Of a stretch of 64,000 nucleotides of DNA, positions 33,297 to 43,541 are shown one piece after another (the first letter of the stretch is position 1; every line of letters starts with the position of its first letter). The notes beneath the pieces are model-generated. The model did no database searches, was not told where the DNA came from, and worked only from the letters and a program-made list of their open reading frames with translations. The DNA comes from Streptomyces cyaneogriseus subsp. noncyanogenus (GTDB taxonomy: Bacteria > Actinomycetota > Actinomycetes > Streptomycetales > Streptomycetaceae). Where the stretch lies: NCBI RefSeq assembly GCF_000931445.1, contig NZ_CP010849.1, forward strand, positions 3,100,001 to 3,164,000, written 5' to 3'. The position numbers and the translations under genes were made by a program.

Positions 33297-33776
33297 TCAG
33301 GCCCGCTGCCGCCGCCGGACCGCCGACATCGCCCGCTCGGCCTCCCGCCGGTCCTGCTTCTCCCGCAGCGTCTGGCGCTTGTCGTACTCCTTCTTGCCGC
33401 GCGCCAGCGCGATCTCGATCTTGGCGCGGCCGTCCTTGAAGTACAGGGCCAGCGGCACGATGGTGTGCCCCGTCTCCTGGGACTTCGACTCCAGCTTGTC
33501 GATCTCCACGCGGTGCAGCAGCAGCTTCCGCTTGCGGCGGGCGCTGTGGTTGGTCCAGGTGCCCTGGCTGTACTCCGGCACGTGCACGTTGTGCAGCCAC
33601 GCCTCGTGCCCGTCGAGCTGGACGAAGCCGTCGGCCAGCGACGCCCGCCCCTGGCGCAGCGACTTCACCTCGGTCCCGGTGAGGACGAGACCGGCCTCGT
33701 AGGTGTCGAGGATGTGGTAGTCGTGCCGCGCCTTCTTGTTCTGCGCGATCAGCTTGCGCCCTTTTTCCTTAGCCAT
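33297..33776 (-). CDS. smpB: SsrA-binding protein SmpB
   Basis: This 159-residue protein binds tmRNA and brings it to stalled ribosomes. Family features are [34 protein letters not shown], the beta-barrel core, and the basic C-terminal tail [19 protein letters not shown] that enters the mRNA channel. The start at 33776 (MAKEKGRK) matches the family; an ATG four codons earlier (33788) is possible. smpB lies between the S41 protease gene and ssrA, all on the minus strand. Confidence 0.95.
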   Translation of the reverse strand: MAKEKGRKLIAQNKKARHDYHILDTYEAGLVLTGTEVKSLRQGRASLADGFVQLDGHEAWLHNVHVPEYSQGTWTNHSARRKRKLLLHRVEIDKLESKSQETGHTIVPLALYFKDGRAKIEIALARGKKEYDKRQTLREKQDRREAERAMSAVRRRQRA

Positions 33777-33823
33777 AGTGCCGACCATTTTCGCACCACA
33801 CAGGGGTCCCGCGGGAAGCGGAT

Positions 33824-35020
33824 TTACGCGGGTGGCGGTTGCTGTCCCAGGCCGCCGAGGACGGTCCGCGCCCGCTGGAGCGCGGCCGGGGCGTCGGGGT
33901 CGACCTCCAGGTCGGGTGTGATGCCCGTGCCGTCGACGCCACGGCCGGAGGGGGTGCGGTAGTGGCCGACGGTCAGCTCGGCGACCGAGCCGCCGGGCAG
34001 CCGGCTCGGCATCTGCACCGAGCCCTTGCCGAAGGTGCGCGAGCCCACGACGACCGCCCGGCCGCGGTCCTTCAGGGCCCCGGCGAGGAGCTCGGCCGCG
34101 CTCATCGTGCCGCCGTCGACCAGGGCGACGAGGGGTCTTGCGGTGTCGCCGCCGGACTCGGCGTGCAGCACCCGCTGCTCGCCGTCGACGTCGTAGGTGG
34201 CGACCAGGCCGCCGTCGAGGAAGGCGGAGGCGGCGGTGACGGCCTCGGCGACCAGTCCCCCGGAGTTGCCGCGCAGGTCGAGCACGATCCCGTCGCCGGC
34301 CGGGGCCCGCCGCACGGCGGCGCGGACCTTCTCGCCGGTGCCCCGGGGGAACGCGGTGACCTTGACGACGGTGGCCCCGCCGGACAGCTCGCGCACCGTG
34401 ACGGAGTCCGTCGACAGGCGGGCCCGGTGCAGGGTGAGGCTCCACGCGCGCGTGCCGCGCTGGAGGCCGAGCCGGACGGCGGTGCCGGCGCTCTCGCCGG
34501 TGGCGTCGCCGCGCAGCAGGGAGACGACCTCGGTGACGGGACGGCCGTCGACCGGCTCGCCGTCGATGCTGCGCAGCCGGTCGCCCGCGCGGATCCCGGC
34601 GGTCTCGGCGGGCGAGCCGGCCCGTACCCGGGTCACCTCGATCCGCCCGTCGCGCTCGCGCCGCGCCCCCAGGCCGACCCCGGTGTAGCGGCCGTCGAGG
34701 GCCTCCTCCAGCTCCTCGTACTCGCCCCGCGAGTAGACGGCGGCCCAGCGGTCGCCGCTGCGGCTGACGGCCCGCTCGGCGGCCTCCACGGGGGACTTGC
34801 CGTCGGCCAGCGCCTCGGCCGCCGCCCGGGCCACCTCCTGCCGCCCTCCGGCGAGCACGGCCGAACGGGCCCCGGTCACCGCCGAGTTCCGGTCCTCCCC
34901 GTCCGTGCGCGGGAGCGAACCGGTGGCCGCCCCGGCGACGAGGACGCCGGCGAACACCAATGTCAGGGCGGCCCCGTGGCGGATGCGGCGGGGCGGGCGG
35001 AACAGGTCATGACCTGACAT
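33824..35020 (-). CDS. C-terminal processing protease-like S41 peptidase with PDZ domain
   Basis: This 398-residue protein has an N-terminal membrane anchor ([19 protein letters not shown], about 17-35), a PDZ domain (about 112-198, GVGLGARRE and [14 protein letters not shown]) and an S41 catalytic domain. The nucleophile is S307 (GGTMSAAE) and the general base K332 (TFGKGS). It probably trims or degrades exported proteins. It precedes smpB by 47 bases and is separated from ftsX by a terminator. Confidence 0.9.
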   Translation of the reverse strand: MSGHDLFRPPRRIRHGAALTLVFAGVLVAGAATGSLPRTDGEDRNSAVTGARSAVLAGGRQEVARAAAEALADGKSPVEAAERAVSRSGDRWAAVYSRGEYEELEEALDGRYTGVGLGARRERDGRIEVTRVRAGSPAETAGIRAGDRLRSIDGEPVDGRPVTEVVSLLRGDATGESAGTAVRLGLQRGTRAWSLTLHRARLSTDSVTVRELSGGATVVKVTAFPRGTGEKVRAAVRRAPAGDGIVLDLRGNSGGLVAEAVTAASAFLDGGLVATYDVDGEQRVLHAESGGDTARPLVALVDGGTMSAAELLAGALKDRGRAVVVGSRTFGKGSVQMPSRLPGGSVAELTVGHYRTPSGRGVDGTGITPDLEVDPDAPAALQRARTVLGGLGQQPPPA

Positions 35021-35040
35021 GCCGGTGAGTCTAGGACAAC

Positions 35041-35076
35041 GAAAAGGGCCGTACGGACGGTTGCCCGCACGGCCCC
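35041..35076 (-). terminator. Terminator after ftsX
   Basis: On the minus strand GGGCCGT pairs with ACGGCCC, with inner CGG/CCG pairing, and is followed by TTTTC. It starts 13 bases after the ftsX stop, so ftsEX ends here and the protease gene has its own promoter. Confidence 0.75.
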
Positions 35077-35088
35077 TGGCGGCATGTG

Positions 35089-36006
35089 TCACACCTTCAG
35101 ATACTTGCGCAGCGCGAAGAACGCGGCCAGCGCGGGCATCAGGAAGCTCGCCGCGAGGATGAGCGGCAGCTTGGTGAGGACGGCGTCCCAGCCCACGAAG
35201 TTGATCAGCGGCAGCTTCTCGGACAGGGCCATGCCGTTGTCGATGACGAAGTACTGCCCGAGCACGAGGAAGGAGCAGGCGATGGTGCCGCCGACGAGTC
35301 CGGCGACCGCGGCCTCCATGATGAACGGCGCCTGGATGTAGAAGCCGGAGGCCCCCACCAGGCGCATGATGCCGGTCTCGCGGCGGCGGCTGAAGGCGGA
35401 GACGCGCACCGTGTTGACGATCAGCAGCAGCGCCACGACCAGCATGACGAGCATCACGCCGCGCGCCGCCCAGTTGAGGTACCCGAGGAGCTTGAAGAGG
35501 TTGTCCAGGATGCCCTTCTGGTCCTGCACCGACTGCACGCCCGCGCGGCCGTTGAAGGCGGTCGCGATGACCTGGTACTTCTCCGGGTCCTTCAGCTTGA
35601 TGCGGTACGACTCCTGCATCTGGTCAGGGGTGAGCGAACTGGCCAGCGGGGAGTCGCCGAACTGCTCCTTGTAGTGCTTGTACGCCTCGTCCTGCGACTC
35701 GTACAGCACCTCGGCGACGACCGACATCTTGTCCAGGTCGGTCTTGATCTGCTGCTTCTGCTCGGTGGTGACGGCGCCCTTGGCGCAGTTCGGGTCCGAC
35801 TCCGCGTCGCTCTTGTTGCAGAGGAAGATCGATACGTTGACCTTGTCGTACCAGTAACCCTTCATCTGGTTGACCTGATCGCTCATCAGCAGCGAACCGC
35901 CGAACAGGGCCAGGGACAGGCCGACGGAGACGATGACCGCGAAGGTCATCGTCAGGTTGCGGCGGAGACCGACACCAATCTCCTGGAAAACGAACTGCGC
36001 GCGCAT
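35089..36006 (-). CDS. ftsX: Cell division protein FtsX
   Basis: This 305-residue membrane partner of FtsE has a first helix at about 20-42, an outer domain (about 45-180) and three C-terminal helices in the FtsX permease domain (INTVRVSAFSRRRETGIMRLVGAS). Two cysteines in the outer domain (CNKSDAESDPNC) could form a disulfide. With FtsE it activates peptidoglycan hydrolases, by analogy with RipC in mycobacteria. It lies 34 bases after ftsE. Confidence 0.93.
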   Translation of the reverse strand: MRAQFVFQEIGVGLRRNLTMTFAVIVSVGLSLALFGGSLLMSDQVNQMKGYWYDKVNVSIFLCNKSDAESDPNCAKGAVTTEQKQQIKTDLDKMSVVAEVLYESQDEAYKHYKEQFGDSPLASSLTPDQMQESYRIKLKDPEKYQVIATAFNGRAGVQSVQDQKGILDNLFKLLGYLNWAARGVMLVMLVVALLLIVNTVRVSAFSRRRETGIMRLVGASGFYIQAPFIMEAAVAGLVGGTIACSFLVLGQYFVIDNGMALSEKLPLINFVGWDAVLTKLPLILAASFLMPALAAFFALRKYLKV

Positions 36007-36040
36007 GGCGTCTTCTTCGGGCCTTTCCGTGGACGGGGGA

Positions 36041-36730
36041 TCAGTGCTGGTAGCCGTAGACGCCGCGTGCCTGGTCGCGGACGAGGCGGCCCTTCTCCAG
36101 CTCGATGACGCGCTTGCGCATCTGGTCCACGATGTTCTGGTCGTGGGTCGCCATCACCACGGTCGTACCGGTGCGGTTGATCCGGTCGAGCAGTTTCATG
36201 ATGCCGACGGAGGTCTGCGGGTCGAGGTTGCCCGTCGGCTCGTCGGCGATCAGCAGCTTGGGCCGGTTCACGAAGGCCCGGGCGATCGCCACGCGCTGCT
36301 GCTCACCGCCGGAGAGCTCGCCGGGCATCCGGTCCTCCTTGCCGCCGAGGCCGACGAGGTCGAGCACCTGGGGCACGGACTTGCGGATCTCGCCGCGCGA
36401 CTTGCCGATGACCTCCTGGGCGAAGGCGACGTTCTCGGCGACGGTCTTGTTCGGCAGCAGCCGGAAGTCCTGGAAGACGGTCCCGAGCTGGCGGCGCATC
36501 TGCGGCACCTTCCAGTTGGACAGGCGGGCGAGGTCCTTGCCCAGGACGTGCACCTGCCCGTGGCTGGCCCGCTCCTCGCGGAGGATCAGCCGCAGGAAGG
36601 TGGACTTGCCGGAGCCGGAGGATCCCACGAGGAAGACGAACTCGCCCTTCTCGACCTCCAGGGAGACATCCCTGAGAGCGGGTCGGTTCTGCTTGGGGTA
36701 GACCTTGGATACGTTGTCGAATCGGATCAC
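36041..36730 (-). CDS. ftsE: Cell division ATP-binding protein FtsE
   Basis: A 229-residue ABC ATPase has Walker A GSSGSGKS (36-43), the signature LSGGEQQR, Walker B LLIADEP and the switch His in ATHD. Sequence and position before ftsX identify FtsE. It powers FtsX-mediated activation of wall hydrolases during septation. It is the first gene of the ftsEX operon, with the promoter in the divergent gap to the Zn-ribbon gene. Confidence 0.95.
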   Translation of the reverse strand: MIRFDNVSKVYPKQNRPALRDVSLEVEKGEFVFLVGSSGSGKSTFLRLILREERASHGQVHVLGKDLARLSNWKVPQMRRQLGTVFQDFRLLPNKTVAENVAFAQEVIGKSRGEIRKSVPQVLDLVGLGGKEDRMPGELSGGEQQRVAIARAFVNRPKLLIADEPTGNLDPQTSVGIMKLLDRINRTGTTVVMATHDQNIVDQMRKRVIELEKGRLVRDQARGVYGYQH

Positions 36731-36975
36731 GGATGCACCACGGGTCGCCGGGGGTAGATGAGCGTGACCATACGCGAACCGGGGTAGGGACCGCAGTCAC
36801 CGGTCAGGGTTGCGCAGGGGTTGCGCGTTTTGTCCGGCCCCTGGGGGCTCCGGCCCCGGCCCCCGCCCCGGGAGGAAGGCGCGCAGCGCCCCGCGGAACC
36901 TGGCACAGTGGAAAGGGAACGTTCGCGGCGGCGCGGGCGTTGTGTACGTGGAACCGGCGCGAGGAGGGCGAGCGC

Positions 36976-37167
36976 ATGACGTACGACCGGCTGGTGTGCG
37001 CGAACTGCGCGGCGCCCGTGAGCGAGGGCCGGTGCCCGGTGTGCCGGGCGAACCGCGAGCGGCTGCAGCAGGAGAACTTCTTCTCGGGACTGAACCCGAT
37101 GGCGCTGGTGGCGCTGCTCGCCATCCTGGTCGCGGCGGTGGCGCTGCTGGCCCACCAGACCGCCTGA
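36976..37167 (+). CDS. Small zinc-ribbon membrane protein
   Basis: A 63-residue protein has four cysteines as two CxxC knuckles (C8, C11, C20, C23), a short helix, and one C-terminal membrane segment ([21 protein letters not shown]). GAGGAGGG lies 8 bases before the ATG. It is conserved by synteny near ftsEX in Streptomyces, but its function is unknown. A perfect terminator follows at once. Confidence 0.75.
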   Translation: MTYDRLVCANCAAPVSEGRCPVCRANRERLQQENFFSGLNPMALVALLAILVAAVALLAHQTA

Positions 37168-37186
37168 GACGTCCGCTGACGCGGCG

Positions 37187-37219
37187 GGGGCCCGGAGCGC
37201 TGGATGCGCTCCGGGCCCC
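37187..37219. terminator. Bidirectional terminator between Zn-ribbon and surface protein genes
   Basis: A perfect 14-bp stem (GGGGCCCGGAGCGC with GCGCTCCGGGCCCC) and a 5-base loop sit between two convergent genes, 19 bases after one stop and 42 bases after the other. Confidence 0.85.
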
Positions 37220-37261
37220 TTGGCGTGTGCCGTGCGTACGGTTGGTACGCGGTCGCTGCCG

Positions 37262-37996
37262 TCAGGCGGTGGCGCCGCCGCGGCCGCCCACCAGGCGCGG
37301 CAGCAGACGGAAGCCGATACCGCCGGCGATCATCGTGGCGGCGCCGACCAGCAGGAACGTGGTCTCCGCGGCACCGGTCTCGGCGAGCTCCTTGCCGCTG
37401 CCGTTGGCGTTGGCGGCCGGGATGGCCTCCGCGCCGGTGTCGGTCAGGGCCGAGGAGCCCTGCTCCTGGGTGGAGGGGTTGGAGCCACCGTCGGTGTCGG
37501 TGTTGTCACCGCCGGTGTTGCCACCGCCGTTGCCGTTGTCACCGCCGCCGTTGCCGCCGCCGTTACCGTTGCCGTTGTCACCGCCGCCGCCGTTGCCACC
37601 GCCGTTGCCGGGACCGCCGCCGTTGTCGCCGCCGTCACCGGGGTCGTCGGTCGGGGGCTGCTCGGTGGGGGGCTCCTCGGTCGGGGGCTCCTCGGTGGGC
37701 GGCTCCTCGGTCGGAGGCTCCTCGGTCGGAGGCTCCTCGGTCGGGGGCTCCTCGGTGGGCGGCTCCTCCGTCGGGGGCTCCTCGGTCGAGGGCTCCGACG
37801 GGATCGAGGTGGGCGGGGTCTCCGGGTCGTCACCGAGGTCGAGGTTGACCCCGGCGTCCAGCCCGTCGCTGTCGGCGCCGACGCTCACGCCGATCTCGAG
37901 CGCCGAAGCGGCGCCCGCGGCGGTCAGCGAGGCACCGGCCGCGATCACGGCACCGGCCGCGATCCGAGCGACACGGATCCGCGTCTTCTTGGTCAT
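37262..37996 (-). CDS. Repeat-rich surface protein with LAETG sortase motif
   Basis: This 244-residue secreted protein has a signal peptide (about 1-32), a short acidic segment, and nine [10 protein letters not shown] repeats (71-115) as a stalk. A Gly/Asn-rich region follows (120-170), then LAETG (204-208), a hydrophobic helix ([16 protein letters not shown]) and a basic tail. LAXTG with helix and basic tail is the target of class E sortases in Streptomyces, so wall anchoring is expected. There is no catalytic domain, which suggests a structural stalk. GGGGG lies about 11 bases before the ATG. Confidence 0.88.
   Translation of the reverse strand: MTKKTRIRVARIAAGAVIAAGASLTAAGAASALEIGVSVGADSDGLDAGVNLDLGDDPETPPTSIPSEPSTEEPPTEEPPTEEPPTEEPPTEEPPTEEPPTEEPPTEEPPTEQPPTDDPGDGGDNGGGPGNGGGNGGGGDNGNGNGGGNGGGDNGNGGGNTGGDNTDTDGGSNPSTQEQGSSALTDTGAEAIPAANANGSGKELAETGAAETTFLLVGAATMIAGGIGFRLLPRLVGGRGGATA
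37652..37786. repeat. Nine 15-bp tandem repeats encoding TEEPP
   Basis: Nine in-frame 15-base units encode T-E-E-P-P, the last T-E-Q-P-P. Copies are nearly identical with synonymous changes in the Pro codons, so copy number may vary by slippage. Adjacent 37540-37640 has GCCGTT/GCCGCC-type repeats coding Gly/Asn. Confidence 0.85.
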
Positions 37997-38239
37997 ATGG
38001 TTGCTACCCCCAGTAGCTCATCGTCAATGAGGCGGCGTTCGGGGCCGTGATCGACGGAGGTAGCTGTAGCGAAGCCCCCCGGTTCACATGCGCCCGATAC
38101 ATACGCATGCCGCGCCTCACCCTTCCGAGTTTTCAAAGCATCGTCAAGGCCATTGCGCACGTGATGTCCCTGTATAGGGGGTATGCCGGAGAGGTCGATG
38201 TGTGAGTGTGATGTAGAACCCCGACACCACGGTACAAAA

Positions 38240-38274
38240 AAGGCAACTGCCGCCCGAAAGGCGGCAGTTGCCTT
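38240..38274 (-). terminator. Rho-independent terminator after prfB
   Basis: A perfect 15-bp stem (AAGGCAACTGCCGCC with GGCGGCAGTTGCCTT), a 5-base loop, and a TTTTTT-type tract on the minus strand form a textbook intrinsic terminator 28 bases after the prfB stop. The remaining 37997-38239 gap holds the promoter region of the LAETG protein gene. Confidence 0.9.
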
Positions 38275-38301
38275 GTCGACAAAGCACTGTAAGTGCCGAG
38301 C

Positions 38302-39408
38302 TTACTTCTCCTGCTGCTTGCGCCAGCGAATTCCGGCCTCCAGGAAGCCGTCGATCTCGCCGTTGAACACGGCCTCCGGGTTGCCCACTTCGTGCTCGGT
38401 GCGCAGGTCCTTGACCATCTGGTACGGGTGCAGCACGTACGAACGCATCTGGTTGCCCCAGGAGTTGCCGCCGTCGCCCTTGAGGGCGTCCATCTTGGCC
38501 TGTTCCTCCTGGCGGCGCCGCTCCAGCAGCTTGGCCTGGAGGACGTTCATCGCCGTGGCCCGGTTCTGGATCTGCGAGCGCTCGTTCTGGCAGGAGACGA
38601 CGATGCCCGTCGGGAGGTGCGTGATGCGCACCGCGGAGTCGGTGGTGTTCACGCCCTGGCCGCCGGGGCCGGAGGACCGGTAGACGTCGATCCGCAGCTC
38701 GGACTCGTCGATCTCGACGTGGTCGGACTGCTCGACGACGGGCAGGACCTCGACGCCGGCGAAGGAGGTCTGGCGGCGGCCCTGGTTGTCGAACGGCGAG
38801 ATGCGCACCAGCCGGTGCGTGCCCTGCTCGACGGAGAGGGTGCCGTAGGCGTACGGCGCCTGCACGGCGAAGGTGGTCGACTTGATGCCGGCCTCTTCCG
38901 CGTACGACGTCTCGTAGATCTCGGTCTTGTAGCCGCGCTGCTCGGCCCAGCGCAGGTACATGCGCTGGAGCTTCTCGGCGAAGTCGGCGGCGTCGACGCC
39001 ACCGGCCTCGGCGCGGATGTTGACGAGCGCCTCACGGGCGTCGTACTCGCCGCTGAGGAGGGTGCGGACCTCCATCTCGTCCAGCGCCTTGCGGACCGAG
39101 GCGAGTTCCACCTCGGCCTCGGCGCGGGTGTCCGGGTCGTCCTCCTCCTCGGCCATCTCGAAGAGCACGGCGAGATCGTCGATCCGGCCGCGCAGGGCCT
39201 CCGCCTTCCGGACCTCGGCCTGGAGATGGGAGAGCCTGCTGGTGATCTTCTGCGCCTCGTCCGGGTTGTCCCACAGGGACGGCGCTGCCGCCTGCTCCTC
39301 GAGCACGGCGATGTCTGCCCTCATCTTGTCGAGGTCCAGAACGGCCTCGATCGACTCCATGGTCGAGGAGAGGGACTTGAGCTCTTCGGATACATCGACG
39401 ACTGCCAC
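38302..39408 (-). CDS. prfB: Peptide chain release factor 2
   Basis: This 368-residue factor ends translation at UGA and UAA. The SPF tripeptide anticodon is at 204-206 and the GGQ peptidyl-hydrolysis motif at 249-251, both at the usual positions. The frame is continuous from the GTG at 39408. Thus the programmed +1 frameshift at an early in-frame UGA, common in other bacteria, is absent here. It is followed by a strong terminator and preceded by pkaB on the same strand. Confidence 0.95.
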   Translation of the reverse strand: MAVVDVSEELKSLSSTMESIEAVLDLDKMRADIAVLEEQAAAPSLWDNPDEAQKITSRLSHLQAEVRKAEALRGRIDDLAVLFEMAEEEDDPDTRAEAEVELASVRKALDEMEVRTLLSGEYDAREALVNIRAEAGGVDAADFAEKLQRMYLRWAEQRGYKTEIYETSYAEEAGIKSTTFAVQAPYAYGTLSVEQGTHRLVRISPFDNQGRRQTSFAGVEVLPVVEQSDHVEIDESELRIDVYRSSGPGGQGVNTTDSAVRITHLPTGIVVSCQNERSQIQNRATAMNVLQAKLLERRRQEEQAKMDALKGDGGNSWGNQMRSYVLHPYQMVKDLRTEHEVGNPEAVFNGEIDGFLEAGIRWRKQQEK

Positions 39409-39505
39409 GCATCCAGCGTAACGGCTCCGCCGGGCGGCGGGCGCCGGGTGACCGTGCTCACGGCGGGCCCCGGCGGGGGCGCGGGCCCGCCGCGGGGCCG
39501 CCGCC

Positions 39506-40750
39506 TCAGGGGGACGCCGGGGCGGAGTCGCCGGTGTCGCGCGGGCCCGCGTCGGCGTCGTCGCCGCCCGTGGCCGCCCAGGTGCCGATCCCGATCGCCG
39601 CCAGCAGCACCAGCGTGCCCGCGCCCAGCGCCGCCCGGCGGCGCCGCGCGGCGGCCCGGTTGCGGGCGGAGCCCGGCCGGGGGGCACCGGCCGCGCGGGG
39701 GGCGCGGGCGGTGCCGCGGGCGCCTCCGGCCAGCTCGTCGGGGCCCGGGACGCGCATGGAGGTGTGGGTGTCCCGGTTGGCGTCGGCGGGTTTCGCCCCC
39801 GGCACCAGCGGCACCGCGCCCCGCCGGGGCGCCGGCTCCCCGGCGGGCGGGGGCCCGGCGAGCGGCTCCTCGGGGGCCTCCTCCACCGTCTCCGTGCCCG
39901 GCTCGTCGACGTCCAGCGGCGGCATGCCCGCCAGCATCGGCAGCAGCTCGCGCAGCCGCGCGCCCAGCTCGGAGGCGCGCAGCCGGGAGGCCGGGGCCTT
40001 GGCCAGGCACTGCACGATCAGCTGCCACAGCTCGTCCGGGATGCCGGGGAGGGGGACGACCGTCTCGGTCACATGGCGGCGCAGCACGGCACCCGGGTGG
40101 CCGCCGCCGAACGGGGTGAAGCCCGCGAGCAGCTCGTACAGGACCGTGGCCAGGGCGTAGATGTCGACCGAGGCGCGGGGCGGGAGCCCTTCGACGATCT
40201 CCGGGGCCAGGTAGTCGGGGGTGCCGATGATCTTGGTGGCGCGGGTGCGGCGCGGGGTGTCGATGAGCTTGGCCACACCGAAGTCCGTCAGCAGCGCGGG
40301 GTGCGAGCCGCCGGGGCCCGGCGGGCCCTCCATGTCCAGCAGGATGTTCTCCGGCTTGACGTCCCGGTGCACGACCCCGGCCGCGTGCGCGGCGGCCAGC
40401 CCGTCGGCGACGTCGGCGACGATCGCCACCGCCGCCTCGGGCGGCAGGCGGCGCTCCCGGTCCAGGCGGGTGCGCAGGTCCGTGCCGCGGACCAGGTCCA
40501 TGACGAGGGCCAGGTCGTTGCCGTCGACGACCAGGTCGCGCACGGAGACGACGTGGGGGTGCTCCAGGCCCAGCAGGGCCGTGCGCTCCTGCACGAAGCG
40601 TCCGACGAGCTCCTGGTCGGAGGCGAGGTCCTCGCGCAGCAGCTTGATGGCCACGGGACCCTCCGGCCCCTCGCCCAGCCACACCGTGCCGGCGCTGCCC
40701 CGCCCGAGGATCTGGTGGGCGGTGTACCGGCTGCCGATCTTCCGTGCCAA
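39506..40750 (-). CDS. pkaB: Membrane Ser/Thr protein kinase PkaB-like
   Basis: This 414-residue kinase has a Gly-rich loop GRGSAGTVW (16-24), K36, HRD at 128-130, DFG at 156-158 and the activation segment [12 protein letters not shown] Pro/Ala-rich linker precedes one membrane helix (about 383-402) and a short acidic outer tail. It starts with TTG at 40750; TAGGAGCAGAC just before supports this. Its place beside pkaA and prfB matches PkaB (SCO2973). It has no PASTA domains, so its signal is unknown. Confidence 0.9.
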   Translation of the reverse strand: MARKIGSRYTAHQILGRGSAGTVWLGEGPEGPVAIKLLREDLASDQELVGRFVQERTALLGLEHPHVVSVRDLVVDGNDLALVMDLVRGTDLRTRLDRERRLPPEAAVAIVADVADGLAAAHAAGVVHRDVKPENILLDMEGPPGPGGSHPALLTDFGVAKLIDTPRRTRATKIIGTPDYLAPEIVEGLPPRASVDIYALATVLYELLAGFTPFGGGHPGAVLRRHVTETVVPLPGIPDELWQLIVQCLAKAPASRLRASELGARLRELLPMLAGMPPLDVDEPGTETVEEAPEEPLAGPPPAGEPAPRRGAVPLVPGAKPADANRDTHTSMRVPGPDELAGGARGTARAPRAAGAPRPGSARNRAAARRRRAALGAGTLVLLAAIGIGTWAATGGDDADAGPRDTGDSAPASP

Positions 40751-41239
40751 GTCTGCTCCTACCGACGCGTGTTGCCGACAAAACTACGCGTCCGGGGAGC
40801 CGGCCTTCACCGCGGAGGCGGAAATCACCCGTGAGTTGTCGACAAATCACCAAACCCGCAGGTGGGGGGAGGGGGCGTGCGAGGGCGTCCGGGGGCGGCG
40901 CACGGCCGGGCCGCCCTTGGACACGCGGGCCGCTCGGGAGGCGGCGGAACAGGGCGGGGCGGGCGCCGGGCGCGTCCGGACCGGGTCACGGGCTCCGGTC
41001 CCGGCGGTCGGCCCCGGCGATTTGGGGAGACCGGCCTGGCGTGTCGCGCGGACCCGCGCGGCGGGCCGGGACGGGCGTACGACACGCCGTGCGCGCCCTG
41101 GCGTGTCGTACGGTCCGGTCCCTGCCGGGCGGAAGCCGGGTGGGACCGGACCGGACCGGGCGCGATCGAGCCGGATCGGACGCGATCGGACCGGAACGGG
41201 CGCGCTCGGGCCGAGGCGGGCGCGCTCGGGCCGGAGGGG
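40751..41239. other. Gap between pkaA and pkaB with repetitive sequence
   Basis: These 489 bases contain no frame with proper codon bias. The right end is repetitive: CGGGCGCGCTCGGGCCG occurs twice (41197-41213 and 41217-41233), and GCGATCGxxCCGGA-like units repeat at a 20-base period at 41160-41195. The left end (40751-40860), with AT-richer patches, should carry the pkaB promoter. Confidence 0.55.
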
Positions 41240-42976
41240 TCAGCCGGTTCCGGTTCCGGTTCCGCCGCCGTCGCTGCCGCCGCCCAGGTCCTGGATCCAG
41301 CCGGTGACGTCACCGGCCCAGTCGCTGATCTGCTGCCAGTAGGACTTGCCGGTGCCGATCCACTCCTGCAACGGGCTCAGCTCCCAGACCAGCCAGCCGG
41401 CCACGAACAGGACGACCAGCGTGAACAGGCATCCCTTCAGGCAGCCGAGCCCGGGGATCCGCATCGGGTTGGCGCTGCGCCGCGGCGGCCGGGGCTCCCG
41501 CGCGGGCCGCCGGGGCTCCGGCGCGGGCGGCGGGGCGTACCGCTGCGGCTGGGGCTGCGGCGGTCGCTGGGGCTGGGGCTGCGGCGGCTGCGGCGTCACG
41601 TACGGCTGCGGCCGGCCGTAACCCTGCCGGGGCCGCTGCTGCGCGGGGCCCGGCGGCTGCTGCGGCTGCGGCGGCTGCTGCGGCCGGGCGACCTGGCGCT
41701 GGGGGCGGCGCCGCAGCGGGTCCTCGCCGGGGTCCAGGTACTGGATCTGGGTCTGCTCGTTGCGGTCGCGGGCGGCGCGCAGCTGGTTCTGCCACGGGTG
41801 CGGCTCGTCCGGCTGCCCGGGCTGCCCGCCCTGTCCGGGTCCGCCCGCCTGCCCCGGGGGCACCGGCGGCATGACGGCCGTCGGGTCGGCCGCGCCGCGC
41901 TGGGGCAGGACGGCGGTGGGGTCGGCGTCGCTCCCGGGTCCGCCGGTGTGCGGCAGGACGCTGGTGGCGGCGTTCGGGTCGTACGCGCCGTCGGCGCTGT
42001 GCGGCAGGACCTGCGTCGGGTCGGCGTCGCCGGGGGCGCCGGGCGTGCCGGGCACGGGGGCGGGCGCCGGGTCGGGCGCCAGCAGCGCGCCCACGTTCTC
42101 GGCGGCGGCGATCCGCGCCGCGTTCGCGTGGACGCCGACACCCTCGGCGACGACGCGCAGGGCGCGCGCGAGGTTCTCGGCGCTGGGCCGCTCGTCCGGG
42201 TTCTTGCGCAGGCAGCGCTCGATCACCGTCCACAGCGGGTCCGGGACCGTGGAGGGGCGGCGCGGCTCGGCGCTCAGATGCTGGTGCAGGACCTCCAGGG
42301 CGGAGCCGCCGGAGAACGGCGGACGGCCGGTGACCAGCTCGTACAGGAGGATGCCGGCGCCGTAGATGTCGACGGCGGAGGTCTGCGGGCGGCCCTCGGC
42401 GGACTCCGGCGCGACGTACGCCGGCGTGCCGACGAACTCGTGGGTGCGGGTCAGGCCGGGCGAGTCGGCCAGGCGGGCGATGCCGAAGTCGGTCAGCATC
42501 GGGTGCAGCAGGTCGCCGTCCTGCTTCAGCAGCACGTTCGCCGGTTTCAGGTCGCGGTGGACGACGCCGTCGGCGTGGCTGGCGGCGAGCGCGTCGGCGA
42601 TCTGCGCGGTGAGCAGCGCGGCGGCGACCGGGGTGAAGGGGCCGTTCTCGCGCAGGTGGCGGTGGAGGTCGGGACCGTCGACGAGGTCCATGACCAGTGC
42701 CAGCAGGTCGCCCTCGACGACCAGGTCGCGGACCCGGACGATGTTGGGATGGGTCAGCCTGAGCAGCACGGACCGCTCCCGCAGGAAGCGCATCACGACG
42801 TCGGCGTCGTTGGCCAGCTCCTCCTTGAGGACCTTGATCGCGACCGTCTCGCCGGGCTGTCCGGGCACGGCCGCCTCGGCGCCCGCGGTCTCCCTCTGGC
42901 GGGCTCGCCAGACGGTCCCCGTGGCGCCGCGACCGAGCGGCTCCTCGAGGAGGTACTTGCTGCCTACCGGCCGCAC
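41240..42976 (-). CDS. pkaA: Membrane Ser/Thr protein kinase PkaA-like
   Basis: This 578-residue kinase has GRGATGTVW (15-23), K48, HRDLKPAN, DFGIARL and FVGTPAYVAPE. After the kinase domain come TQVLP/TSVLP/TAVLP-type repeats and a long Pro/Gln/Arg-rich linker. One membrane helix (CLFTLVVLFVAGWLVW) and a small outer tail ending in Gly/Thr follow. The Thr residues in the xDPTAVLP repeats look like possible phosphorylation sites for FHA-domain binding. The GTG at 42976 has CAGGGAG about 10 bases upstream. By synteny it is PkaA (SCO2974). It is divergent from the FHA/EccC-like gene. Confidence 0.9.
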   Translation of the reverse strand: MRPVGSKYLLEEPLGRGATGTVWRARQRETAGAEAAVPGQPGETVAIKVLKEELANDADVVMRFLRERSVLLRLTHPNIVRVRDLVVEGDLLALVMDLVDGPDLHRHLRENGPFTPVAAALLTAQIADALAASHADGVVHRDLKPANVLLKQDGDLLHPMLTDFGIARLADSPGLTRTHEFVGTPAYVAPESAEGRPQTSAVDIYGAGILLYELVTGRPPFSGGSALEVLHQHLSAEPRRPSTVPDPLWTVIERCLRKNPDERPSAENLARALRVVAEGVGVHANAARIAAAENVGALLAPDPAPAPVPGTPGAPGDADPTQVLPHSADGAYDPNAATSVLPHTGGPGSDADPTAVLPQRGAADPTAVMPPVPPGQAGGPGQGGQPGQPDEPHPWQNQLRAARDRNEQTQIQYLDPGEDPLRRRPQRQVARPQQPPQPQQPPGPAQQRPRQGYGRPQPYVTPQPPQPQPQRPPQPQPQRYAPPPAPEPRRPAREPRPPRRSANPMRIPGLGCLKGCLFTLVVLFVAGWLVWELSPLQEWIGTGKSYWQQISDWAGDVTGWIQDLGGGSDGGGTGTGTG

Positions 42977-43541
42977 GTCATGCGCTCCCTGCTGCTTGCT
43001 TGGCTGGCCCGTACACCGTGCTCCATCGTGCCGTCCGTCGTGCTGGGGTGCCACGGGATGTTCCGACCACTGTAGTGCCGCCCCCCGCGGCTCCGGGCTG
43101 TCCTCTCGCTGTCCGCTTCCTCTCCTTTTCCGGTCTGTTCCGGGCCGTCTCCCGGCCCGGAACAGGGGCTTTCCCCCCGGGTCCGCCGGGGCTTCGGGTG
43201 GTTCCGCGGCTGGTGACCGCGCGTCGCCCGCGGGTCCCGCGCGCCCTCGGAAGACGCCCCACCCGGTCCATTGGTTGCCGCACTCGGACGTGACCGATGT
43301 CAAAAGGGGTGTCGTTCGGTCATCACCGTGTCACTCACCGGGCATTTTTACGGGCAGAGCCGACCAATCAAGATCATTTGTTTGCCGGTGGCGGGCACGT
43401 TGTCGGCGGCAGGTGCGAGGATGCCTCCAGTACTGGCCGACGTGCTCGTGTGGCGGTGGGGGAAGTCCGCGGTGGGGGACCGCGTCAGGTGGCTTCGTCC
43501 CCGGTACGCGGGCGCCCGCGCAGAAGGGACCGCTGACGGCG
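42977..43541. other. Divergent promoter gap between pkaA and the FHA/EccC-like gene
   Basis: No gene is seen in these 565 bases. The stretch 43320-43390 is markedly AT-richer than its surroundings (GGCATTTTTACGG, CAAGATCATTTGTTTGCC) and is the best place for the promoter of the plus-strand gene. The left half is CCGG-rich and should hold the pkaA leader. Confidence 0.5.

Noticed and set aside
37652..37786. CRISPR-like array, from regular short repeats
   Set aside because: The 15-base repeats have no spacers, encode TEEPP in frame, and no cas genes are present.
38302..39408. Programmed frameshift site in prfB
   Set aside because: The reading frame is continuous from the GTG start through SPF and GGQ, with no early in-frame TGA.
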